DNA of 64,000 nucleotides from JAAUTS01 sp038250235 (lineage in GTDB: Bacteria > Verrucomicrobiota > Verrucomicrobiia > Methylacidiphilales > JAAUTS01): assembly GCA_038250235.1 (NCBI GenBank), contig JBBSCO010000002.1, positions 36,744 to 100,743 on the forward strand, written 5' to 3'. Each line of letters opens with the position of its first letter. The first letter of the stretch is position 1. The notes under the pieces were generated by a model. It saw only the letters and a list, made by a program, of their open reading frames with translations, had not been told where the DNA came from and made no database searches. Shown here piece by piece: positions 52,727 through 60,899 of this stretch. The position numbers and the translations under genes were made by a program.

Positions 52727-54670
52727 ATGGAAATGTCTATGAAACCAAGCTTTAACATCCTGCTGATAATCCTAATTCTGGGCTGGACAACGGTAACACT
52801 TTCCGCTGCCGAGCAGACAAACATTCAGCCAGAGGGTAATGACCCCCGGACTCAGCGGAAGAAGTATGATCAGGAAGTGAAGGGTTTTGTGCAGGAGAAC
52901 ATCACCATCCCGGTCGGTGATGTGAACAATTCCGCGGTCAAAATCGACAACAAAGCCATCGTGATAGATGGTTACTGGGAGTTTAAAGACCCTAGCGGAA
53001 CAGTGCTGGGTCAGCCCATCATTGTTTCTCAACCGGCGGACTTGACTAACCAATGGGTCTTTGCTCTGCGTGCCCCTGGGGAGGCCTTTGTAGAAATTAC
53101 GGAAAATGGGGTCAAAAAAATTTATCGCTTTGAAGTTTTTTCCAGATTCAGGGAAAACAGCATCGAGAAAGAGCTTGAATCAGCTATTCTGGAATTTGTG
53201 GGCGACCCGGGACTGAAGATCAAAATCCTTCCTCCCCAATCTGCATTGGTCGGGGCCAACCTGAACAGATCTTTCGGAGATGAAACATCATCCGAAATTT
53301 TGGCTCCCCGTGGTGAAACAAACAGCAGTGCCACCGGTCAGCTCCTGACGTCGGCAGATTTCCGCCCGACGATTGTTCTGATGGGAGAGGTGGAAAACGA
53401 ACTCGTAGCTGACAAGGCTTTGAGCATGGCTGGCTCTTATTCGACGAATATTGTCAACCTGATGAGTGTCCGCAATTATCTTCAGGTTAAAATCAAGGTC
53501 AAGGTGATCAAGGTTGACCAGACGGAAAACAGCACCATCGGCATTCAGCACAGAGGCACTCAAGTATTCGGGGCGGATGGATTGGCCAAACAGGGCTTCG
53601 GACTTGGTTTCACCTCTGCCGCACCCTTCTTTGAGACGGTCAATGGCCTGCCGTTTTTTGGCGATGTTATTGGCGGTGCCGCAGGTCTTCGAACCAATGT
53701 GAATCTCGCTAAAATCAACGGTAAAGCAACCTTGTTGCAGGAGCCTACGCTAACCGTATTAAACGGCCAACCGGCTGAGTTTAACGTCGGATCACTGATT
53801 CCTTTTACGACAACAAGCCGCGATGCCTCTGGCCTGATCACGGAATCTGTGACCTTTCGCCAAATCGGTGTGACCCTGAGGATTATGCCACTTATCTCAG
53901 AAGAGCGCGGCTTCAGGCCCAGCTCGGAAGGCACGATTCCATTCAGCGGAATCACGTCCGTGAGAACAGGCGTGGCGACTGCCGCCAGTTCCGGCGGTGG
54001 TACTTCCACCGGTGGAGGGAGTAACGATTTGATCCGTTCCATCGATGAGAATGGGGTGCTTAAAATGATTGTTTCGCCAAGTATCACGAACCTGGGTGCA
54101 CTTATTGACAATGTCCGCACGTTTGATACGAACAGGGTTGAGACCCGTGTCGCCATACGATCCGGTCAATCCTTGGTTATTGGAGGTCTTTTTTCCGATA
54201 GCTTCCGTAAGGACATGGAGTCAGTGCCTTTCGTTGAAAAAATACCCATCATTGGTGAATTGTTTAAAAATCGCACCAATACGAAAATTAAATCAGAACT
54301 AATTTTCGTTTTGCAGCCAACGGTTTTGGGACTGAAGACCTGGGGCACGCCCAAAGCGGGTGAAGACGCAGCCTCCTATGAGGAGGACCTGCAAAATCAG
54401 CAGATAAATTTGAGTGAAACTGAAAAAATGCTGGTTGACGGAAATGTGAGGCAAAACAAAGCCAAGCCCGTGCGGATCAGTGCGGCTACTGTCACCCCAA
54501 GATCTGTTACGATCATGGAGAAGGCGCCTGCGGATTTCCCCCCGATATCGGCGGACAGGTTGCCATCGGCCGAGACTCCTCCGTCCACAACCCTTTCGGT
54601 TCGCCCGGAAGAGCCTTCGGAACCGCGGCTCAATATTGAGCTTGCACCCGCAGCACCAAAGCCTGAATAG
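52727..54670 (+). CDS. cpaC: Flp/Tad pilus secretin CpaC (RcpA)
   Basis: Outer-membrane secretin of the Tad pilus, 647 residues. The signal peptide (SFNILLIILILGWTTVTLSAAE) is best read from the third ATG (52739); 52727 and 52733 are also in frame. The pilus N-domain runs up to about residue 130. VRNYLQVKIKVKVIKVD and TLLQEPTLTVLNGQPAEF begin the secretin domain, which ends with ETRVAIRSGQSLVIGGLF and VEKIPIIGELF. The long C-terminal tail is Pro/Ser-rich. It is 16 bases behind cpaB, in the same operon. Confidence 0.9.
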   Translation: MEMSMKPSFNILLIILILGWTTVTLSAAEQTNIQPEGNDPRTQRKKYDQEVKGFVQENITIPVGDVNNSAVKIDNKAIVIDGYWEFKDPSGTVLGQPIIVSQPADLTNQWVFALRAPGEAFVEITENGVKKIYRFEVFSRFRENSIEKELESAILEFVGDPGLKIKILPPQSALVGANLNRSFGDETSSEILAPRGETNSSATGQLLTSADFRPTIVLMGEVENELVADKALSMAGSYSTNIVNLMSVRNYLQVKIKVKVIKVDQTENSTIGIQHRGTQVFGADGLAKQGFGLGFTSAAPFFETVNGLPFFGDVIGGAAGLRTNVNLAKINGKATLLQEPTLTVLNGQPAEFNVGSLIPFTTTSRDASGLITESVTFRQIGVTLRIMPLISEERGFRPSSEGTIPFSGITSVRTGVATAASSGGGTSTGGGSNDLIRSIDENGVLKMIVSPSITNLGALIDNVRTFDTNRVETRVAIRSGQSLVIGGLFSDSFRKDMESVPFVEKIPIIGELFKNRTNTKIKSELIFVLQPTVLGLKTWGTPKAGEDAASYEEDLQNQQINLSETEKMLVDGNVRQNKAKPVRISAATVTPRSVTIMEKAPADFPPISADRLPSAETPPSTTLSVRPEEPSEPRLNIELAPAAPKPE

Positions 54671-54697
54671 TCTTTCCTGAGAGGACTTCAGAGGGTT

Positions 54698-55831
54698 ATG
54701 GCTTCCGTTTACTTAATTCATTCCGATCCGACAGTCAGCCAGACCATCAAGGCTGCGTTGCAGACAAAACCTGACTTGAGCCTGCTCGGTCATGCCGCCA
54801 GCGCCGGTGAGGCCGTTTCTAAAATTCCCTCGGGGGTCAACATCATCATCACCCAGATCCGCCTGCCGGATGCAGATGGTTTTGCCCTGATCAGCCAACT
54901 TCGGCAAAAGAACCCCTCAGCCTATTTTGTGCCGGTTTTGCAAGGTAATGAAGCCGGAGATATCTGGCAGAAAATTCTTCAATTAAACCTCCGGGATGTT
55001 TTAGTGCCTCCCTTCAGTGCCCAGAGTATCGCCTCAGTCCTCAGTCAGGCTGCGGGTAATGCCCAAATCAGTATTCCTGCCGAGGCCTCCAGTTCATCCT
55101 CCTATCTGATAGCAGTAGCCGGTGCCCGTTCCGGTGTGGGTAAATCCATCTTCGCCAGCAATCTGGCCTTGTCCATGGCGAAGCAGGGGGCGGCTACGAC
55201 CTTGATCGACTACAGTATGAATTCCGGGGATTTCTTCACCATGTTGGATCAGGTTCCACGGAATACCCTGGCCGATGCGATTGCCCAAGGACTTGCTCTT
55301 GATGCCTCCCTGCTGAAAAATTTGTATGGCGAGCACAAGCTGGGATTCAGTTTCTTGGCCTGCCCGAATGATGATTTTGACTTTTATGGATTTGACGCCG
55401 AGCAGTCCAAGCACCTGCTTGCGGAAGCCCGCCAGCTCAGTGATTACATCATCGTGGACACCGGTGCTTACGATCTGCCCCCGACTTACTCTGCCATTGA
55501 GGAAGCCAACGTCGTCTACCTCATCACCACCCGCGATCTGGCCCGCCTGATGTCCCTGCAAAGGTGGATCAAGAGCCTTTCCTCCAGGGGGATCAGTACA
55601 GAAAATTTTAAAGTCATCATCAACAACGCGGAAGTTGGGACGGAGATTTCTGAGACGGAAATTGAGGAAGTTCTGGCTCATCCGGTGACGGCTTATCTGC
55701 CAAGCTGCCCGGCCGAAACAACCTACAGTATCAACAGTGGCAAACCCTTTATCGAGACGCGCAAGGAACATCCATTCACCTCCGTCATCGAGAAGCTCGC
55801 TGAGTACACCATCCAGCGTTGGGCGGACTGA
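54698..55831 (+). CDS. cpaE: Flp pilus assembly protein CpaE (TadZ)
   Basis: 377 residues. The N-terminal 120 are receiver-like, without a clear phosphorylatable motif set. A ParA/MinD-type ATPase follows with the deviant loop AGARSGVGKS near residue 140-150, in which the signature lysine is replaced by arginine. IVDTGAYDLPP and EANVVYLITTRDLA continue the fold. In characterised Tad systems CpaE/TadZ directs the machine to the pole. It follows the secretin by 27 bases, with AGAGGG close to the ATG. Confidence 0.88.
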   Translation: MASVYLIHSDPTVSQTIKAALQTKPDLSLLGHAASAGEAVSKIPSGVNIIITQIRLPDADGFALISQLRQKNPSAYFVPVLQGNEAGDIWQKILQLNLRDVLVPPFSAQSIASVLSQAAGNAQISIPAEASSSSSYLIAVAGARSGVGKSIFASNLALSMAKQGAATTLIDYSMNSGDFFTMLDQVPRNTLADAIAQGLALDASLLKNLYGEHKLGFSFLACPNDDFDFYGFDAEQSKHLLAEARQLSDYIIVDTGAYDLPPTYSAIEEANVVYLITTRDLARLMSLQRWIKSLSSRGISTENFKVIINNAEVGTEISETEIEEVLAHPVTAYLPSCPAETTYSINSGKPFIETRKEHPFTSVIEKLAEYTIQRWAD

Positions 55832-55884
55832 TGGTTGTTCCGAATAAAGATTGATGCATTCCTGATTTCAAATAGAATATAAAT

Positions 55885-57339
55885 ATGAGGCCAATTCCAC
55901 CAGGATACGGAGGAGCACCAGGACAAAGGCCGCCCATCTCCCGGCCGCCCGGACTCAATCGTCCCCCCAGCATGGCCCCGGCAGGCCCGGCTGCCGCCCC
56001 TGCAGCCGGACATGCTCCGGCGGCACCGTTGACTGCAGCGCACCCGGCGAGTCCTGCGAATGCAGCTTCCGAGTTTCTTTTGCAGTTCAAACGGACGCTT
56101 CTTCCCTATCTCATTCAACGGATCAATCCGCAGTTGTTGAACAGTGGAAATAAAGAAGCACTGGTTACAACCATTGAGGGACTTATCGATGAAAAACTGA
56201 ATGCGGATAAAATTCCGATCGGGAAGCAATTGCGGGACAAGCTGATCAACGATGTTGTTAATGAGATGGTAGGCTTCGGACCTTTGGAGGAACTCCTCAA
56301 AGAAGAGTCAATTTCGGAAATCATGATCAATGGTGCCCATAAAATTTACATTGAACAAAAAGGCCGTGTGACATTGTCACCTGTTAAATTTGTCGATGAG
56401 GCAAGCCTCCGGCGTGTTATTGATAAAATTCTTTCTCCCCTGGGCCGCCGTGTCGATGAATCCAGTCCAATTTGCGATGCCCGTCTGCCCGATGGATCGC
56501 GTGTCAACGTGGTCATACCCCCCTGCGCTCTGGACGGAGCCACTGTCACGATCCGTAAATTCAGCAAAAACAAGCTGACGATGGAAAAGCTCATCGAGTT
56601 CAAAGCCCTTTCCAAGGGTATGTTCATGTTTCTTCAATCTGCTGTCAGGGGAGCGCTTAATATCGTCATATCCGGAGGCACAGGATCGGGTAAAACAACC
56701 TGCCTGAATGCTCTTTCCTCCTTCATTCCGGAGGGCAACCGCATCATCACCGTGGAAGATGCGGCCGAGTTGGTGTTGATGCAGGAGCATGTGGTGCGTC
56801 TCGAGTCCAAGCCGGCCAATATCGAAGGAAAAGGGGCCATCACGATACGTGATCTGGTTAAAAGCTGTCTTCGTATGCGGCCTGACCGTATAGTGATCGG
56901 TGAGTGCCGCGGCGGCGAAGCATTGGACATGCTCCAGGCCATGAACACAGGCCATGACGGATCCCTGACCACCACGCATGCAAACTCTCCCCGTGAAGCC
57001 TTGGCCCGTATCTCCACGCTGGTCATGATGGCTGGTGTTGATCTCCCTGAAAAAGCCATCAAGGAACAGATTGCAGGTGCGGTTCATTGTTTCGTGCAGT
57101 GTAACCGACTGCAGGATGGATCACGCAAAATTACCTACATTACGGAAGTTCAGGGGATGGAAGGCCAGACGATCACCCTGCAGGACTTGTTTAAGTTCGA
57201 GCAGAGCGGGATCAGCCAGGAAGGAAAAGTGACGGGTGTCTTCCGTGGTTGCGGTATTGTTCCCAAATGCATGGATCATCTCAGGGCGCACGGGGAAAAT
57301 TTGCCGGTTGAAGTTTTTCAAACAACTCTTGAGGTCTAA
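55885..57339 (+). CDS. cpaF: Tad pilus assembly ATPase CpaF (TadA)
   Basis: Hexameric secretion ATPase, 484 residues. The first 50 are a Pro/Ala-rich low-complexity arm. Next come a helical region and FGPLEELLKEESISEIMING. The catalytic core has Walker A at SGGTGSGKTTCLN near residue 263-275, the acidic box ITVEDAAEL, Walker B at MRPDRIVIGECRGGEALDM, and THANSPREAL as the His box. It powers pilus assembly through TadB/TadC. The gap to cpaE is 53 bases. Confidence 0.94.
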   Translation: MRPIPPGYGGAPGQRPPISRPPGLNRPPSMAPAGPAAAPAAGHAPAAPLTAAHPASPANAASEFLLQFKRTLLPYLIQRINPQLLNSGNKEALVTTIEGLIDEKLNADKIPIGKQLRDKLINDVVNEMVGFGPLEELLKEESISEIMINGAHKIYIEQKGRVTLSPVKFVDEASLRRVIDKILSPLGRRVDESSPICDARLPDGSRVNVVIPPCALDGATVTIRKFSKNKLTMEKLIEFKALSKGMFMFLQSAVRGALNIVISGGTGSGKTTCLNALSSFIPEGNRIITVEDAAELVLMQEHVVRLESKPANIEGKGAITIRDLVKSCLRMRPDRIVIGECRGGEALDMLQAMNTGHDGSLTTTHANSPREALARISTLVMMAGVDLPEKAIKEQIAGAVHCFVQCNRLQDGSRKITYITEVQGMEGQTITLQDLFKFEQSGISQEGKVTGVFRGCGIVPKCMDHLRAHGENLPVEVFQTTLEV

Positions 57340-57342
57340 CGT

Positions 57343-58329
57343 ATGTTATTCGTAGCTGTTGCTGTTTGTATTTTTCTTTTTCTCTTTGTGTTGGCTATGG
57401 CCTTCGGCCAGATGTTTTTCTATAAGGAGGAGACATCTGTTGTAAAATCCCGTGTGCAGCGTCTTTCACAGGTCCCTGAGGAGTTGCGCTCTGAGTTTAG
57501 AGTGGCCGGCGAAGTGGAGTCCAAAAAGAGTCTTCTTTCCGGTATTGATCTCAAACCAATCCTCGGCAAATTCACCGGAGAGGGCTACTTTACGTCCATG
57601 GAAGAGGAACTGGCCAGGGCGGATGTTCCTTTAAGGGTGTCAGAATTTCTCATTTTCCGTGCCGTCATTTATGTTATCGGTCTCGGCTTGGGTTTTGTCT
57701 TCTTTAAGAATGTGGGCTGGGCCATTATGTTCAGCCTCCCCTTTGCGGTTCTGCATGTGCCGTATCTTTCCATCAAGAAAAAGTCCCGCGTCGGCAAGTT
57801 TTCCAATCAGATGGCTGACTTCCTGCTTCTCGTGGTTAATTCTCTGCGCGCAGGTCAGACTTTCCTCCAGGGATGCCAAGTGGCAGTGGGTGAATCCGAG
57901 AACCCTATTGCGTCCGAATTCAAGCAGGTCATTAAAGAAGTCAATCTGGGTCTTCCCGAGCATGAATCGATGGAAAACATGCTCTCGCGCGTTCCTTCGG
58001 AGGATTTGAAAATTGTGGTGAGTGCCTACATCATCCAAAGGAAGGTGGGGGGAAATCTGGCGGAAATTCTTGAGACAACCGCAGCGACTGTACGCGAACG
58101 CATTAAAATTAAAGGTATGATTGATACTCTGACCACGCAGGGAAAGATTTCCGGAGCTTTGGTTGGATCCTTGCCCTTCTTCATCGGTTTTGCCGTCGGA
58201 TTCATTAACCCGGCCTACATGAAACCTTTAACCAGCACTATTCCCGGCTATTTTGTGATCGGACTTGCCCTTGCCATGCAGGCAACTGGAGCTTTTATAA
58301 TCTGGAAAGTCGTTGATATTGAGGTTTAA
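57343..58329 (+). CDS. tadB: Tad pilus inner membrane protein TadB
   Basis: 328 residues, a type II secretion F-domain protein. A first helix (LFVAVAVCIFLFLFVLAMAF) precedes a soluble part. F-domain marks are FLLLVVNSLRAGQTFLQGC and VPSEDLKIVVSAYIIQRKVG, and helices close the protein (GALVGSLPFFIGFAVGF; PGYFVIGLALAMQATGAF). It starts three bases after cpaF and is preceded by GAGG. It forms the membrane platform with TadC. Confidence 0.9.
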   Translation: MLFVAVAVCIFLFLFVLAMAFGQMFFYKEETSVVKSRVQRLSQVPEELRSEFRVAGEVESKKSLLSGIDLKPILGKFTGEGYFTSMEEELARADVPLRVSEFLIFRAVIYVIGLGLGFVFFKNVGWAIMFSLPFAVLHVPYLSIKKKSRVGKFSNQMADFLLLVVNSLRAGQTFLQGCQVAVGESENPIASEFKQVIKEVNLGLPEHESMENMLSRVPSEDLKIVVSAYIIQRKVGGNLAEILETTAATVRERIKIKGMIDTLTTQGKISGALVGSLPFFIGFAVGFINPAYMKPLTSTIPGYFVIGLALAMQATGAFIIWKVVDIEV

Positions 58330-58343
58330 ACGGATACTTACGT

Positions 58344-59291
58344 ATGTTTCTTATTCTCATAGGTCTGTCCCTTACAGGGGCTTTTGTTCTGATTGCCGTT
58401 GCGTTCACCCTGAGTAAACCCCAGGTCGATGGCCTGGCGGCCCGTGTGCGCGCCGCCCAGGCGGCCGGGCAGCCCACTACCGGGGTTGGTATTCGTGATG
58501 CTGAGGTCATGGATAAAAGTATTTTTACCCGTGTTTTTCTGCCTATCTCGAACAAGTTCGCCAAAACGTTCGGTTCCTTGACCCCTGCCACGATGATTAC
58601 CAAGGCCGATCAGTTGATTGCACAGGCAGGGATGATCGGTGTGTTGACCGGTGTTCAGCTTACCACCATGTGCTGGATCCTGATGGCACTTCTTCCCCTG
58701 CTGGGTTTTTTCCTTTTTCTTCCCCACGTCATCGGAGGAAAAGTGTCACTGCCACTTCTGCTTGGCTTGTGTGCTTTTGGAGCCTTTCTGGGCTACCGCC
58801 TCCCCATCGGCATTCTCGCGGGTAAGGCTAAGAAAAGACAACACGAAATCCTGTTGGCATTACCTTTCACCTTTGACCTTATCAGCATCAGCGTTCAGGC
58901 CGGTATGGCCTTTGACGGTGCCATGTCTGTAGTATCCGAGCGAACCAAAGGGGCTCTTTCCGATGAAATGAAACGTACACTCAGAGAAATCAATCTCGGT
59001 ATTTCCCGCTACGATGCCTTGAACAACCTCTCCCGCAGAACAGGTGTGGAAGATTTGAGGACGTTTATTACGGCAGTTAATTACATCACCAAACTTGGTG
59101 GCAGTTTGACAGATGTTATCAAGATCCAAACAGATTCCATGAGGGTGAAAAGGCGCCAAAGGGCCGAGAAAAAAGCTGCCCAGGCTCCGGTTAAAATCAT
59201 GATCCCCCTTGTTTTATTCATTCTTCCCTGTCTATTCATTGTGATCTTGGGACCGGCAGCACTGCTCTTCGTCACCGGTGGACCCAAATAG
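58344..59291 (+). CDS. tadC: Tad pilus inner membrane protein TadC
   Basis: 315 residues, the second F-domain platform protein. ILLALPFTFDLISISVQAG, then RTGVEDLRTFITAVNYITKL and GGSLTDVIKIQTDSMRVKRR are the conserved parts. Two helices lie near residue 100-140 and one at the C-terminus (IMIPLVLFILPCLFIVILGP). It starts 14 bases after tadB. The operon is interrupted by about 400 non-coding bases after it. Confidence 0.9.
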   Translation: MFLILIGLSLTGAFVLIAVAFTLSKPQVDGLAARVRAAQAAGQPTTGVGIRDAEVMDKSIFTRVFLPISNKFAKTFGSLTPATMITKADQLIAQAGMIGVLTGVQLTTMCWILMALLPLLGFFLFLPHVIGGKVSLPLLLGLCAFGAFLGYRLPIGILAGKAKKRQHEILLALPFTFDLISISVQAGMAFDGAMSVVSERTKGALSDEMKRTLREINLGISRYDALNNLSRRTGVEDLRTFITAVNYITKLGGSLTDVIKIQTDSMRVKRRQRAEKKAAQAPVKIMIPLVLFILPCLFIVILGPAALLFVTGGPK

Positions 59292-59694
59292 CTCCAACGC
59301 TCCGGTCAGGCATCTACTTTCGAGTCGGCTCCACTCCCAGTTTGGCCCGTCCTAAGATTTGCACCAGCAGAGGACGGCATCATGGGATGGTGGGTGTAGC
59401 AGGATCGATCCTTCGGCTACGCTCAGAATGCCAAGATATGAAGCTAAATCTTCACTTTGTCAGCCTGAATTAAGTGGAGAATCGGGGACGTTTTCGAGCT
59501 TGAGTGATCAAAAATTTCCCGAACTAGGAAAAAATTGCATAATAAGGTCTCCACGTATGGACATTGTGAATAAAAGTAACCTTAATGTTTGCTCTGATCT
59601 ACTCGATTAGGTAAGGTTGTGGGTAGTTAAGCGGGAATTGTGGCACCCAAGATGCTAAAATTTTAGATGAGTGAATAGAAAATGATCAGGCTTT
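59292..59694. other. 400-base gap inside the Tad locus
   Basis: No protein-like frame was found. In particular there is no short Flp-pilin-like gene (leader ending Gly, then Glu5 and a hydrophobic helix). An 83-residue open frame at 59359-59610 has no family traits. The stretch holds a palindrome before tadE (given separately) and a GC-rich segment near 59400 that looks like a degenerate repeat. A second promoter for tadE onwards is likely here. Confidence 0.5.
59655..59666. promoter_or_regulatory. 12-bp perfect palindrome upstream of the TadE-like genes
   Basis: CTAAAATTTTAG, 28 bases before the tadE ATG. It could be a regulator site; nothing else supports a function. Confidence 0.3.
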
Positions 59695-60183
59695 ATGCAA
59701 AAATCTCATTACTGTTCGAGTAAAAGAAATAAAAAAGCTCAATCCCTGCTTGAGTTTGCCTTGGTTTTCCCTCTGTTCATTGCCCTGGTACTCTTTGTCA
59801 TCGATATCCTGAGGTTCTATTTTATTCAACAAACGCTTTCTTTTCAGGTCAGGGAGGGGCTTCGGGCCGGTGCGGTTTATGATCCCCAGGCGACCAACAC
59901 CACGACCCGCCGCCAAGTCATCATTGATGCTGTGAACGAAAGCAACCTCTATAAATTCGATATTGTTTTTCAAACGGATCCAGCGATCGACACGTCCACA
60001 GCGCAAGTGGTGGGCAGCCTGAATCCTTCGGAAGCCGGAATCGCCGATACCCTTGTTACCTTGACCCTGTCCTACCAGAGTTTCACATTCCTGACCCCCT
60101 TTATTGGCGTACTTTTTGAATCACAACCCACGGGCTCCATACCACTGTCTGTCAGCCAGAGCTTTCAGAATGAATCCCTATGA
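59695..60183 (+). CDS. tadE: TadE-like pseudopilin
   Basis: 162 residues. A basic start (SSKRNKK) precedes AQSLLEFALVFPLFIALVLF, the class III-type leader and hydrophobic helix with Glu at the usual place, and then VIDILRFYFIQQTLSFQVRE. The rest is periplasmic. It is a minor pilin or pilus-associated protein that would need TadV-type processing; that peptidase is not in the window. It overlaps the next gene as ATGA. Confidence 0.85.
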   Translation: MQKSHYCSSKRNKKAQSLLEFALVFPLFIALVLFVIDILRFYFIQQTLSFQVREGLRAGAVYDPQATNTTTRRQVIIDAVNESNLYKFDIVFQTDPAIDTSTAQVVGSLNPSEAGIADTLVTLTLSYQSFTFLTPFIGVLFESQPTGSIPLSVSQSFQNESL

Positions 60184-60872
60184 ACATGCTGCGCATACCT
60201 AACAGAAAGCATAATAGAAAGGGTCAGGCCTTTGTTGAGTTTGCCATTTCAGTTGTTGTTTTAACGCTTTTCGGGTTCGGCGCCGTGGATCTTTCCAGGG
60301 CTGTTTCCACCTATCAACGTATGAATTCCGTAGGACGTGAGGCGGGACGTATTTTTCTGAAAAGTTCTTTTGATACCGCCAATTTGACTCAGTCTGCCAT
60401 AAGAGCAGAGGTTAAAACCAAAGTATACGCCTCGCTCACCCAGGCGATGTTGCCGGACGATCTGGGGGAAAATGGCGTTGTGATCGTCACCATCGCGCGC
60501 CGGGTTATTCCACTCGGAGGATCGGCCTCAAGCAGCAGCACCGATCAGTTGAAAGTCACCCACCGGTTCACTTTTCCTGATGCAGGCCAGGGGGAAAGCA
60601 ATTCTGCTGGGATACACCCCAGCCGGATCAGCCCGACGGCTCTGGATGCCAACAACGCCATTATTATTGCCGGCCCACCGATAACCACTGTTGACGATCC
60701 TTCCACTCCGGAAAATGAGGAACAGGGTGGATTTCTGCCGGTGGATACCATCAGATTAGGTGAGGAACTCATCATTGTTGAGATGTTTTATGTCTATGAA
60801 TTTATGACCCCGATTGACAAGGTGATACCAGGGTTCCAGTTGAATGTGCTTTATGATAGAACCGTGTTTTAG
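60180..60872 (+). CDS. Second TadE/TadF-like pseudopilin
   Basis: 230 residues. NRKGQAFVEFAISVVVLTLF, then GFGAVDLSRAVSTYQRMNSV matches the TadE-type N-terminus (Glu in VEFA). The periplasmic part of about 190 residues is longer than the first TadE and has a Ser-rich loop (GSASSSSTDQ). It overlaps tadE by four bases and precedes the vWA gene by 27 bases. It is possibly TadF by position. Confidence 0.8.
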   Translation: MNMLRIPNRKHNRKGQAFVEFAISVVVLTLFGFGAVDLSRAVSTYQRMNSVGREAGRIFLKSSFDTANLTQSAIRAEVKTKVYASLTQAMLPDDLGENGVVIVTIARRVIPLGGSASSSSTDQLKVTHRFTFPDAGQGESNSAGIHPSRISPTALDANNAIIIAGPPITTVDDPSTPENEEQGGFLPVDTIRLGEELIIVEMFYVYEFMTPIDKVIPGFQLNVLYDRTVF

Positions 60873-60899
60873 CGGTTTGTGACCGGAAGGATTAATCGT

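Noticed and set aside
59359..59610. 83-residue open frame between tadC and tadE
   Set aside because: No leader, no hydrophobic helix and no Flp-pilin motif; composition is not protein-like.
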